Positions 8,556 through 17,233 of a stretch of DNA of 64,000 nt are shown in pieces (the first letter of the stretch is position 1; every line of letters starts with the position of its first letter). Below the pieces are notes generated by a model. The model was not told the DNA's origin and searched no databases. It saw only the letters and a list, made by a program, of their open reading frames with translations. The translations under genes and the position numbers were made by a program. Location: positions 62,001-126,000 of the forward strand of contig NZ_JACHCR010000006.1 of assembly GCF_014205845.1 (NCBI RefSeq), read 5' to 3'. Source of the DNA: Mucilaginibacter cryoferens (GTDB taxonomy: Bacteria > Bacteroidota > Bacteroidia > Sphingobacteriales > Sphingobacteriaceae).

Positions 8556-9371
8556 TTGGGAAATAATTTTTCGTTAGCCGGCAAAGTAATTGTAGTAACC
8601 GGTGGCACAGGCATATTAGGAAGTTCGTTTGTAAACGGAATTGTTGAGGCTGGTGGAGCAGTGGGGATTTTAGGCAGAAACGTGGCTGTGGCCGAAGAAC
8701 GTGCGGCTGCCATTAACCAAAATGGTGGTAAAGCTGTAGCCTTAGTGGCCGATGTTTTGGATGAAGCCGGGCTGCAAACAGCCAAAACCAAATTGCTGGA
8801 TACCTTTGGCAGGTTGGATGGCCTGGTAAATGGGGCAGGAGGTAACATGCCGCAAGGCGTTTTGCAGCCTGATGAAGATATCTTTAAGATGAATATAGCA
8901 GGCATGAAATCTGTTATGGATCTGAATACCTGGGGAACCATTATACCTACACAGGTTTTTGGCGAGGCTATTGCACAAACCGGCAAGGGCAGTATTGTTA
9001 ATATATCATCAATGAACAGCAAGCGCGCCATAACCAAAGTACTGGGCTATAATATTGGTAAAGCAGCAGTTGATTGCTATAACCAATGGTTTGCGGTTGA
9101 GCTGGCTAACCGTTATGGAGATGCTATAAGGATGAATGCGCTTGCTCCGGGCTTTTTCCTTACCGAACAAAACCGTAACCTGCTTACCAAACCCGAAGGC
9201 GGTTATACAGATAGGGGGCAACTGGTTATTAAGCAAACTCCGTTTAAGCGTTTTGGTCACCCCGATGAATTGATTGGTGCATTGGTATGGTTATTAAGTG
9301 ATGCCTCAAAGTTTGTAACCGGATCTATGATTTGCGTTGATGGAGGTTTCTCCATTTTTGGAGGCGTATAG
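8556..9371 (+). CDS. SDR oxidoreductase, KduD or D-mannonate oxidoreductase type
   Basis: A 271-residue short-chain dehydrogenase. It has the NAD(P)-binding motif TGGTGILG near the N-terminus, the structural NGAGG, catalytic Ser151 or Ser152 in NISSMNS, and Tyr165/Lys169 in YNIGKAAVD. The start is a TTG at 8556; no in-frame ATG occurs nearby, and the Rossmann strand begins at the expected distance from this codon. Following kduI, two roles fit: reduction of 2,5-diketo-3-deoxygluconate to 2-keto-3-deoxygluconate (KduD), or fructuronate to mannonate (the SDR type of UxuB). The long loop between the NGAGG motif and the active-site Ser resembles the mannonate oxidoreductase type, but I cannot settle this by eye. 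Confidence 0.85.
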   Translation: MGNNFSLAGKVIVVTGGTGILGSSFVNGIVEAGGAVGILGRNVAVAEERAAAINQNGGKAVALVADVLDEAGLQTAKTKLLDTFGRLDGLVNGAGGNMPQGVLQPDEDIFKMNIAGMKSVMDLNTWGTIIPTQVFGEAIAQTGKGSIVNISSMNSKRAITKVLGYNIGKAAVDCYNQWFAVELANRYGDAIRMNALAPGFFLTEQNRNLLTKPEGGYTDRGQLVIKQTPFKRFGHPDELIGALVWLLSDASKFVTGSMICVDGGFSIFGGV

Positions 9372-9466
9372 CAATCATTGCCTGTTTTTTTACCGGTAAT
9401 AAGTTTTACGCAAACGTTGAAGTAACTATTTTATCTTAATAGCTATTTTAAAGCCCGTTGCCGTTA

Positions 9467-9474
9467 TACATTTG
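9467..9474 (+). promoter_or_regulatory. Candidate Bacteroidota -7 box for the DUF4350 gene
   Basis: TACATTTG fits TAnnTTTG exactly and lies 46 bases before the start codon at 9521. No good TTG is seen at the -33 distance, so the call is tentative. Confidence 0.3.
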
Positions 9475-9520
9475 GATACCAGTTAATAAATAATTAAATC
9501 AGTATATCGTTTAGTAAAAT

Positions 9521-10318
9521 ATGGTTTTAAAAACGCGGTTATGCAGGCTCTTAGCGTTAATTGTTATATGTACTTTTACATTAACAGCAAGCGCGCAGGT
9601 AGTTAGGTTAGATTATTACTTTAATCACGAAGTACATAAAGTAAACGGACAATCTGTTAGGTTTCATTACCTATGGGATGAAACACAGAATACTGGATTT
9701 TCTATCTGGGGTGCCGATTTTAAAAAATGCGGGGCAACTTTAGACTCGCTTAACGCTGCACCAACAAAGGCTAATTTAAAAGGAACAGCCATTTATATTA
9801 TTGTTGACCCCGATACTAAAAAGGAGAGCCCAAACCCCAATTACATTACTCAAACTGATGCAGATAACATTGCCGCATGGGTAAAAGGTGGTGGTGTATT
9901 GGTAATGATGGCAAATGACAGCGCGAATGTAGAACTGCCACATTTTAATATACTTGCCGCCAAATTTGGGATGCATTTTAACGATGACCTGCAAAATCAT
10001 GTTATCGACGATAATCATTTTGAAGACGGGGCTATTATTACAACAGGCAATCCTCTCTTTAAAACCGCCGGTAAAATATTTATGAAAGATGTATGCTCCA
10101 TAGGTACACAGTTTCCCGCTAAACCTGCGCTAACTAAAAATGGAGTTACAATAATTGCGCAGGCCAAATTTGGTAAAGGCACAGTGCTGGCTGTTGGCGA
10201 TCCCTGGCTTTATAACGAGTACACCAACGGACGCTTACCTGCCGGCTACCAAAATGATAAAGCGGGTTTAGATATAGCGGAATGGCTACTGAAGTGCGTT
10301 AATATCAAGTTAAACTAA
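9521..10318 (+). CDS. Secreted DUF4350 domain protein
   Basis: A 265-residue protein with a signal peptide (ending ASAQ at about residue 26) and one alpha/beta domain of DUF4350 type, a glutamine-amidotransferase-like flavodoxin fold. Visible features are TAIYIIVDPD, a GGGVLVMMAND turn, and GKGTVLAVGDPWLYNEY near the C-terminus. In Bacteroidota this domain is often fused to GH105 unsaturated rhamnogalacturonyl hydrolases; here it stands alone. The position beside kduI and the SDR gene supports a pectin or uronate link. No enzymatic activity is established for the domain. The DUF4440 gene follows after 5 bases, so the two are one operon. Confidence 0.72.
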   Translation: MVLKTRLCRLLALIVICTFTLTASAQVVRLDYYFNHEVHKVNGQSVRFHYLWDETQNTGFSIWGADFKKCGATLDSLNAAPTKANLKGTAIYIIVDPDTKKESPNPNYITQTDADNIAAWVKGGGVLVMMANDSANVELPHFNILAAKFGMHFNDDLQNHVIDDNHFEDGAIITTGNPLFKTAGKIFMKDVCSIGTQFPAKPALTKNGVTIIAQAKFGKGTVLAVGDPWLYNEYTNGRLPAGYQNDKAGLDIAEWLLKCVNIKLN

Positions 10319-10323
10319 AGGGA

Positions 10324-10779
10324 ATGAAAATTAACAAAGCAATAACTATTTTAATTAGCTTATTTATGGCCGCAGCCATCACACCAACTACTGTTAGTGC
10401 CCAGGAAAGCAAATCTGTTAAAGAAGTTGCCACAGCTGTAGAGCAATTAAGGCAAGCTATGATAGGTGCCGATGGTAGTGTACTTGATAAGCTTACATCG
10501 GATAGTTTAAGTTACGGTCACTCTGGTGGCACCATGCAAAACAAGCAGGAGTTTATTAAAAGCTTTACCAGTGGTGCTTCTGTTTTTGTTACCATAGATA
10601 TTACCGGTCAGCATATTACAGTGGTGGGTAATACCGCCACCGTGCGACATATCCTATCAGCAAAAACCAACGATGCCGGAAAAGGCCCCGGCACCGTTAA
10701 ATTAGGTATATTATTGGTGTGGATAAAGAGCAAAACAGGCTGGCAACTTTTGGCCAGGCAGGCTGTTAAAGTTGTATAA
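10324..10779 (+). CDS. Secreted DUF4440/SnoaL-like NTF2-fold protein
   Basis: A 151-residue protein with a signal peptide (about 27 residues, ending VSAQ) and a single NTF2-like domain. The pattern LDKLTSDSLSYGHSGG followed by KQEFIKSF and the final LLVWIKSKTGWQLLARQ is typical of DUF4440/SnoaL-like proteins. Such domains can be small enzymes or ligand binders. Nothing in the sequence says which. It is translated 5 bases after the DUF4350 gene. Confidence 0.75.
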   Translation: MKINKAITILISLFMAAAITPTTVSAQESKSVKEVATAVEQLRQAMIGADGSVLDKLTSDSLSYGHSGGTMQNKQEFIKSFTSGASVFVTIDITGQHITVVGNTATVRHILSAKTNDAGKGPGTVKLGILLVWIKSKTGWQLLARQAVKVV

Positions 10780-10784
10780 TTATA

Positions 10785-10817
10785 ATATTGCAGGCATATT
10801 TACGATGCCTGCAATAT
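10785..10817. terminator. Hairpin at convergent 3' ends
   Basis: A perfect 13-bp stem (10785-10797 with 10805-10817) and a 7-base loop span the last codons of the aminotransferase gene (-) and the tail of the DUF4440 gene (+). There is no strong T run on either side, so it may protect 3' ends more than terminate. Confidence 0.55.
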
Positions 10818-12008
10818 CAGGCTTTTAAGCTCTTCAATAAAAATATCAATTTCGGCTTCGGTGTTATAGTAATGTGGCGATACGCGTAAGCCCCATTCTT
10901 CTCCTTTAGTGTCATCGAAAAAAGTATCATATTCTCTTCTGCTGGTTACCACGTTAATGTTTTTCGCGTGCAAATCGGTTTTTAGCTTTTCTACATTAAA
11001 TCCAGGTATTGCATAAGTGATGAGGCTGCATAATTCTGGAGCCTTATCTAATAGCAGTAGTCCTGGCATCTCTTTTAATTTTGAACGGGTATATGCCGCC
11101 AGGTATGATGTTCTGCGCCATACTTTATCGGGGCCGGCGTTTAGGTAGTATGTTATTGCCGCCTTTGTGCCAAGTAATAATGCATAAGCTGTTTCCCAAT
11201 CCTCAAACCTTGTAGCATCTGTTTTAGCGACGTAGTGGTGTTTGTCGACCAAAGTGGCGCCACGCAAATCGATAAACAGTGGTTCTAATCCCAATTGGAG
11301 GGCTCTGTCTGATACATATAAAAAGCCTGCACCTCTCGGTCCGCGTAAAAACTTGCGGCTGGTTACGCTCAAAAAATCGCACTTTAAATGTTTTACATCC
11401 AATTCTATTTGTCCTACAGACTGGCAGGCATCCAGTAAATAAACGGTGTCGTATTTTTCTACGATCTTGCCAATCTCATACACTGGCTGCACCAGGCCCG
11501 AGTTTGTTGGTATGTGGGTAATTGATAACAGTTTTGGGCTTAGTACCATCAGCTGCTCGTCTAAATCCTCCAGGTCAATCCCTCCCGCGGGCGTATTTTT
11601 AAGTAGCTTAACCTCAACACCAAACCGTTTATGGAGTGATATAAAGTTAATAAGGTTCGAGCTGTAATCGTTTGTGGTTGTAAGAATGATATCTCCCTTT
11701 GCGAACGGGATTGACGATAATGCCCGTGTATAGGCGTCTGTAGCATTTGCAGTAAATGCAATATTACGGGCATCGGTATTTAACATTTTCGCACTAACCC
11801 TGTAAAAATCTTTTATTTGATTTTCAACTATTGCGGCTGCTTCATAACCACCAAATTCACTTTCCAATTTTATATGCTGCTGTATAGCATCAATAACAGG
11901 TTGCGGCATTAAAGCGGCTCCTGCATTATTTAAATGGATAACATTTATACAGCCGGGTGTATCCATACGGAAATTATTGATCTCGTGATCAGAAAAGGCG
12001 TTGCTCAT
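10800..12008 (-). CDS. Class V aminotransferase (PLP-dependent, NifS-like fold)
   Basis: A 402-residue cytoplasmic enzyme of fold-type I. The pyridoxal phosphate lysine is Lys219 in SVTSRKFLRGPRGAG, and the cofactor-binding Asp-x-x-Gln is in LLDACQSVGQ. The family includes cysteine desulfurases, isopenicillin-N epimerase-like proteins, kynureninase-like enzymes and EgtE-type C-S lyases. There is no obvious catalytic Cys loop of NifS near the C-terminus, so a general cysteine desulfurase is less likely; the substrate is unknown. It is divergent from an Lrp/AsnC regulator across 133 bases that contain palindromic sites, which suggests amino-acid-responsive control by that neighbour. Confidence 0.88.
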   Translation of the reverse strand: MSNAFSDHEINNFRMDTPGCINVIHLNNAGAALMPQPVIDAIQQHIKLESEFGGYEAAAIVENQIKDFYRVSAKMLNTDARNIAFTANATDAYTRALSSIPFAKGDIILTTTNDYSSNLINFISLHKRFGVEVKLLKNTPAGGIDLEDLDEQLMVLSPKLLSITHIPTNSGLVQPVYEIGKIVEKYDTVYLLDACQSVGQIELDVKHLKCDFLSVTSRKFLRGPRGAGFLYVSDRALQLGLEPLFIDLRGATLVDKHHYVAKTDATRFEDWETAYALLLGTKAAITYYLNAGPDKVWRRTSYLAAYTRSKLKEMPGLLLLDKAPELCSLITYAIPGFNVEKLKTDLHAKNINVVTSRREYDTFFDDTKGEEWGLRVSPHYYNTEAEIDIFIEELKSLILQAS

Positions 12009-12075
12009 AACTAATACAATTGGGGCGATAAATTACTTTAAATAGATTCGTTTGTTTTGTATGTAAAAGTGTTTC

Positions 12076-12122
12076 AAATTGGTTGCAATTTTTTAGTTAT
12101 ATTCACTGGGTAAATGCAATTT
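12076..12122. promoter_or_regulatory. Candidate Lrp/AsnC operator pair
   Basis: Two AT-rich dyads lie between the divergent aminotransferase and Lrp genes: AAATTG-GTTG-CAATTT (12076-12091) and AAAT-GCA-ATTT (12112-12122). Both contain TGCAATTTT, starting at 12084 and 12115, 31 bases apart or about three helical turns. Spaced AT-rich dyads are typical for Lrp-family autoregulation; binding is inferred. Confidence 0.4.
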
Positions 12123-12141
12123 TGTTTCATAAATCAATTTA

Positions 12142-12648
12142 ATGGTCAATAAATCTCATTCAAAAATTGCTGATCTGGATAACTATGATCTTGCTATACT
12201 TGAAATTTTGCAGCAAGATAATATCTTTCCTCAAAGAGAAATTGCCGATAAGGTTAATCTCTCTGCCGCCGCCGTAAACCGGCGTATTAAACGTATGACA
12301 GATAATGGTGTTATAAAATCCAATATAGCGGTAATTGATCCTGATAAGGTTGGGCAGTTTATAACGATCATTGTTAATGTGGAGTTTTTAAACGAACAAA
12401 TAGAACTGATCGACGAGGCAAAAAGAAAATTCTCCTCGTTTCCGCAAGTACAGCAGTGTTACTATGTTACAGGTGAAATAGACTTCATACTGGTGATAAA
12501 TGTGCCAACCATGGCCAATTACGAAGCCTTAACCCGCCAGCTTTTTTTTAATGACAGCAATATAAAACGCTTTAGAACCTTTGTGGCAATGGATAGGGTA
12601 AAGGTAGGGTTGGCAATTCCTGTAAATGGAAATAGTATATTAAAATAG
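12142..12648 (+). CDS. Lrp/AsnC family transcriptional regulator
   Basis: A 168-residue DNA-binding protein. Residues about 12-65 form the winged helix-turn-helix (LDNYDLAILEILQQDN, then the recognition region LSAAAVNRRIKRM). Residues about 75-155 form the alpha/beta RAM ligand domain, with the typical CYYVTGEIDFILVI. Lrp-type proteins bind amino acids and act on neighbouring metabolic genes. Here the neighbour is the divergent class V aminotransferase, and the shared intergenic region carries palindromic sites. It most likely controls that gene and itself. Confidence 0.92.
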   Translation: MVNKSHSKIADLDNYDLAILEILQQDNIFPQREIADKVNLSAAAVNRRIKRMTDNGVIKSNIAVIDPDKVGQFITIIVNVEFLNEQIELIDEAKRKFSSFPQVQQCYYVTGEIDFILVINVPTMANYEALTRQLFFNDSNIKRFRTFVAMDRVKVGLAIPVNGNSILK

Positions 12649-12798
12649 CAGCCTTAATCTAATCTCCGCAGACTGGCGGCAAATATCTTTTGCATCTGTT
12701 GTAACAATATAGCGCTTTGAAGCATCTATATCAATATTTATCCGAATTTAGCGGCCGCTTTGCCGTGCCCGGTATTGTTGACGACTTAAATAGTAAAA

Positions 12799-14004
12799 AT
12801 GTTTTTTAGCCTTCCTCCTCAAAAATCAAATTTTAAATACTTGAAAATTATAAAGGCTGTTTTGCCTGCCATTATTTTAACCGCGGTTATTTCGGCTTGC
12901 GGCAATAAAAATAAACAGGCTAATGGTAATCAGGAGCAGCAGATCCTGGATTATAAAGTGGTGCAATTGCAGCCACGCCAGGCAACTTTAAATGTTGATT
13001 ACCCGGCAAGTATACAGGGTCAGCAAAATATTGAGATCAGGCCCAAGGTTGACGGCTACGTAGAGAAAATATTTGTAGATGAGGGTGCTATTGTAACCAA
13101 AGGGCAATTGCTGTTTAAAATAAATGCCCCGCAATATGAGCAGGATGTGCGCACGGCCGAAGCCGGTATTAAAACTGCCGAAGCGGATTTGAGTTTGGCC
13201 AAAATGCAGGTAAACAAAGTAAAGCCACTGGTAGAGAAAGATATCATTAGCCATTATGAGCTTGAGTCTGCCGAATACACCCAACAATCGAAAGCGGCGG
13301 CATTGGCGCAGGCAAAAGCTGCGTTGGTAAATGCCAGGGTGAATTTAGGCTATACCACTATTACCAGCCCTGTTAACGGCGTTATAGGTTCATTACCTTA
13401 TAAATTGGGTAGCCTGGTAACCGGTAGCACAACAGATCCGCTTACTACCGTATATAATACCTCTAATGTTTACGTGTACTTTGCTCTTAACGAGAAACAA
13501 CTGCTTGGTTTTAGCCGGGATAGCAGCAGCCAAACAACCTTTAAAGCCAAATTAAGCAAGCTGCCTGCTGTTTCGCTCATATTACCGGATGGAACTACAT
13601 ATGATCATACCGGTAAGGTTGAAACCGTTAATGGTTTAATTAATACGGCCACAGGTGCCGCCAATGTACGTGCCGATTTTGCCAACCCGCGTGGCCTTAT
13701 CCGTAGTGGCAGCAGTGCAGTGGTACGCATTCCTAACCTGATCAAATCGGCCATATTGGTTCCGCAAAGCGCTACTTATGAGTTGCAGGACAAGCGTTTT
13801 GTATACACTGTTGATAATCAGAACAAGATAAAAAATGTGGCAGTTAAAGTGATGGACAACACCGCGGGCCAGTTTTATGTTGTTACCGATGGACTGAAAG
13901 CCGGTGATAAAATTGTACTGGAAAGTTCTGGTAACTTACAGGATGGTACCGTTATTAAACCAAACGAGGTTAGCGCCGGGTCGGTTTACGGTGGTGTTAA
14001 ATAA
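12799..14004 (+). CDS. RND efflux periplasmic adaptor lipoprotein (AcrA-like)
   Basis: A 401-residue membrane fusion protein anchored to the inner membrane through Cys34 (lipobox VISAC, then GNKNKQ). It has a split biotinyl-lipoyl domain (EIRPKVDGYVEKIFVDEG and GYTTITSPVNGVIG), a coiled-coil alpha-hairpin between them (residues about 105-175), a beta-barrel and a membrane-proximal domain. It links the pump encoded 43 bases downstream with the outer-membrane channel. It starts a three-gene efflux operon. No dedicated TetR or MarR repressor is seen; the upstream Lrp gene is 150 bases away and is not an obvious regulator. Confidence 0.94.
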   Translation: MFFSLPPQKSNFKYLKIIKAVLPAIILTAVISACGNKNKQANGNQEQQILDYKVVQLQPRQATLNVDYPASIQGQQNIEIRPKVDGYVEKIFVDEGAIVTKGQLLFKINAPQYEQDVRTAEAGIKTAEADLSLAKMQVNKVKPLVEKDIISHYELESAEYTQQSKAAALAQAKAALVNARVNLGYTTITSPVNGVIGSLPYKLGSLVTGSTTDPLTTVYNTSNVYVYFALNEKQLLGFSRDSSSQTTFKAKLSKLPAVSLILPDGTTYDHTGKVETVNGLINTATGAANVRADFANPRGLIRSGSSAVVRIPNLIKSAILVPQSATYELQDKRFVYTVDNQNKIKNVAVKVMDNTAGQFYVVTDGLKAGDKIVLESSGNLQDGTVIKPNEVSAGSVYGGVK

Positions 14005-14047
14005 TTTCCTTGTTTACTCTTAATAATAAACCTGCAAAAGCAATATT

Positions 14048-17000
14048 ATGCTTAAAAAATTTATAGAACGCCCGGTACTATCCACCGTTATTTCGGTTTT
14101 GCTGGTGATACTGGGTATTTTAGGGCTAATTAGCCTCCCCGTTTCTCAATACCCGGATATAGCGCCACCTACGGTACAGGTACAGGCATCCTACAATGGT
14201 GCAAATGCCGATGTAGTGCTCAAAAGCGTCATCATCCCTATGGAGGAGCAGATAAACGGGGTGGAGAATATGACCTACATGACCTCCTCGGCCAGTAATG
14301 ATGGCTCTGCATCTATCACTGTATATTTTAAAGTTGGTACCAATCCCGATTTGGCTGCTGTAAACGTGCAAAACAGGGTATCACGCGCCACAAGCTTGCT
14401 GCCATTAGTTGTAACGCAGGCAGGTGTTACCGTTGCTAAAAGCCAGAGCAGTAATCTTCTTATCTTCTCGTTATATAGCGAGAACAAAACTTACGACGAG
14501 ACTTTTCTGCAAAACTATGCCAAAATAAACCTGGTGCCTCAAATTCAGCGTGTTACCGGTGTGGGTAATGCCGATGTATTTGGCTCAAGAGATTATTCGA
14601 TGCGTATATGGTTAAAGCCGGATGTAATGTCGCGGTATAATCTTATTCCTGATGATATTACCGATGCGCTAAACGAGCAGAATATTGAAGCTGCTCCCGG
14701 TAAGTTCGGCGAAAACAGCAATCAATCGTTCCAATATGTAATTCGTTATAAGGGGAGGCTTAAAACAGCTGCCGAATTTGGCGATATCATCATAAAATCT
14801 GTAGGTAACGGGCAATTACTTCGTTTAAATGATATAGCCCGGGTTGAATTGGGTTCTTTAGATTACTCTTTTGATATTCAAACCAATGGCTTACCGTCTG
14901 TAGGGGTAGCCATTAGCCAAACAGCAGGTTCCAACGCCAGGGATGTGATCAACGAATCTAAAAAGATATTAGATGCGGCCGCAGAGAAATTTCCAAAGGG
15001 AATGAAGATAGCCTACCTGGTTGATGCCAATAATTTTTTGGATGCATCTATAGAAAAGGTAATCAGTACGTTGATAGAAGCATTTATACTGGTATTTATA
15101 GTGGTATTTGTATTTCTGCAGGATTTTAGGTCTACATTGATCCCGGCTATCGCCGTTCCGGTGGCTATTATAGGTACATTCTTTTTTCTTAACCTGTTTG
15201 GCTTCACCATCAACTTGCTTACGCTGTTTGCGTTGGTATTGGCCATAGGCATTGTGGTAGATGATGCCATTGTGGTGGTAGAGGCCGTGCACGCCAAGCT
15301 GGATCAGGGTTATAAATCTGCCCGAAAAGCATCGGTACACGCCATGAATGAAATTTCGGGGGCTATAGTATCTATTACCCTGGTTATGTCGGCTGTGTTT
15401 TTACCGGTAACCTTTATTTCTGGTTCAACGGGAGTATTCTACAAACAATTTGGCATTACACTGGCTGTTGCCATTTTGCTTTCGGCAGTAAACGCGTTGA
15501 CATTAAGCCCGGCACTGTGCGCATTGTTTTTAAAGCCGCATGAAAAAGGAACAGCCAAGCATGGTTTTATTAATCATTTTTATGTGGTATTTAATACCTC
15601 GTTTGATGCCGTAACCAGTAAATACAAAAAATCAGTAAGTTTTTTGGCTGGTAAAAAATGGATCGCCCTGGCTGCTGTTGTTGTATTTTCATCGATACTG
15701 GTATACCTGGTTAAAACAACCCCGTCCAGCTTTGTACCCAACGAAGATCAGGGAACGGTATTCGCCGCTATCAGTTTACCACCCGCTTCATCAATGGAGC
15801 GCACGGAGGCTGTTGCCGATAAGATAGATAGTATAGGGCACACTTTTCCGGAGGTTGTAAATAGTCTTAAACTGGTTGGGTTTAACTTTATAGCCGGCTC
15901 TGGAAGCGCCTACGCCATGGTGATCATGAAGTTGAAAGACTGGGATCAGCGTAAAGAAAAAAATCAGAGTCTGCAAAGCATCATTTCACAGCTTACCGTT
16001 AAAACAAGTGGACTTAGGGAGGCCAACATATTTTATTTTTCACCGCCAACCTTACAGGGCTTTGGTAACAGCGATGGCTTCGAATTTCAATTGCAGGATA
16101 AAGGTGGCCATACGGTTGATGAATTGTATAAAGTAAGCAATACCTTCCAGGTGGCATTAAAAAAACGTAAGGAGATCCAGAGTCTTAACTCATCTTTCAA
16201 TCCAAACTTTCCGCAATTTCAGGTTGATGTAAATGTGGCTAAATGTAAAGAGGCCGGGGTAACGGTTAACGCGGTGTTAAATACATTGCAGGGTTATTAT
16301 GGGGGCTTGTATGCATCTAACTTTAACCAGTTTGGTAAGCAATACCGCGTAATGGTTCAGGCTGATTACAACTATCGGGCTAATGAGATAGGTTTAAGCA
16401 AAATATTTGTGCGCAACAGCGCGGGCAATATGGCACCTATTACATCTTTTATAACATTAAAAAGGGTGTTTGGGCCCGAGTCTATTTCAAGGTTTAACTT
16501 ATTTACGGCCATATCTGTATCTGGCTCGCCAAATCCGGGTTATAGTACGGGAGATGCCATAAAGGCCATTAAAGAAGTAGCCAAAGAAACCTTGCCTGCC
16601 GGTTACGATTTTGAGTTCTCGGGCCTTACCCGCGAGGAGTTAAGTACAGGCACACAATCGGCATACATATTTATGCTTTGCCTGGTGTTTGTGTACTTTT
16701 TGCTAAGTGCCCAGTACGAAAGTTATATTTTGCCTTTTGCAGTGCTGCTTTCGCTACCGGTTGGTTTGGCAGGTACATATCTGTTTGCCCAGATCTTTGG
16801 GGTAGGTAGTAATATTTACCTGCAAATTTCGCTTATTATGCTTATTGGCCTATTGGCCAAAAATGCTATTTTAATAGTTGAATTTGCTCTGGAGCGGCGC
16901 AGGGGGGGGATGGATTTGATACCGGCCGCCATAGCGGGTGCCGAAGCCCGTTTACGCCCGATATTGATGACCTCTTTTGCCTTCATTTTTGGTATTATGC

Positions 17001-17215
17001 CGCTGATGTTTTCTACAGGTGCAGGTGCAAATGGTAACAGATCTATAGGTACCGGAGCTGTAGGGGGGATGTTTGTTGGTACGGTGTTCGGTGTGTTTGT
17101 GATACCAATACTGTTTATCATTTTCCAGTCTTTACAGGAAAAAGTGAGCAGCAAAAGAAAACACAATGATGATGACGATGAGGATGATGAAGTGGCAATA
17201 AGTCCAGCTCATTAA
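14048..17215 (+). CDS. RND multidrug efflux pump, AcrB/HAE1 type
   Basis: A 1055-residue inner-membrane proton antiporter of normal length for the HAE1 group. The N-terminus FIERPVLSTVISVLLVILG is classic, and the TM4 proton-relay pair Asp405-Asp406 is present in GIVVDDAIVVVE. Two repeats of six membrane helices each carry large periplasmic loops (residues about 40-330 and 560-860). Such pumps remove amphiphilic drugs, bile-like compounds and dyes. The protein ends in an unusually acidic cytoplasmic tail of about ten Asp/Glu residues after KRKHN. An eight-G run at 16902-16909 lies in an Arg-Gly-Gly stretch near the C-terminal third. It is the middle gene of the adaptor/pump/channel operon. 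Confidence 0.96.
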   Translation: MLKKFIERPVLSTVISVLLVILGILGLISLPVSQYPDIAPPTVQVQASYNGANADVVLKSVIIPMEEQINGVENMTYMTSSASNDGSASITVYFKVGTNPDLAAVNVQNRVSRATSLLPLVVTQAGVTVAKSQSSNLLIFSLYSENKTYDETFLQNYAKINLVPQIQRVTGVGNADVFGSRDYSMRIWLKPDVMSRYNLIPDDITDALNEQNIEAAPGKFGENSNQSFQYVIRYKGRLKTAAEFGDIIIKSVGNGQLLRLNDIARVELGSLDYSFDIQTNGLPSVGVAISQTAGSNARDVINESKKILDAAAEKFPKGMKIAYLVDANNFLDASIEKVISTLIEAFILVFIVVFVFLQDFRSTLIPAIAVPVAIIGTFFFLNLFGFTINLLTLFALVLAIGIVVDDAIVVVEAVHAKLDQGYKSARKASVHAMNEISGAIVSITLVMSAVFLPVTFISGSTGVFYKQFGITLAVAILLSAVNALTLSPALCALFLKPHEKGTAKHGFINHFYVVFNTSFDAVTSKYKKSVSFLAGKKWIALAAVVVFSSILVYLVKTTPSSFVPNEDQGTVFAAISLPPASSMERTEAVADKIDSIGHTFPEVVNSLKLVGFNFIAGSGSAYAMVIMKLKDWDQRKEKNQSLQSIISQLTVKTSGLREANIFYFSPPTLQGFGNSDGFEFQLQDKGGHTVDELYKVSNTFQVALKKRKEIQSLNSSFNPNFPQFQVDVNVAKCKEAGVTVNAVLNTLQGYYGGLYASNFNQFGKQYRVMVQADYNYRANEIGLSKIFVRNSAGNMAPITSFITLKRVFGPESISRFNLFTAISVSGSPNPGYSTGDAIKAIKEVAKETLPAGYDFEFSGLTREELSTGTQSAYIFMLCLVFVYFLLSAQYESYILPFAVLLSLPVGLAGTYLFAQIFGVGSNIYLQISLIMLIGLLAKNAILIVEFALERRRGGMDLIPAAIAGAEARLRPILMTSFAFIFGIMPLMFSTGAGANGNRSIGTGAVGGMFVGTVFGVFVIPILFIIFQSLQEKVSSKRKHNDDDDEDDEVAISPAH

Positions 17216-17233
17216 TTTCATAAATGATACAAC

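Noticed and set aside
8540..9037. 165-codon frame on the minus strand inside the SDR gene
   Set aside because: It is antisense to a clear SDR with intact active site; the Pro/Ser/Thr-rich product is typical of a shadow frame.
9015..9596. 14-base repeat AACAGCAAGCGCGC at 9015 and 9583
   Set aside because: Both copies lie in coding sequence in different contexts, and there is no flanking similarity or target duplication; chance is likely.
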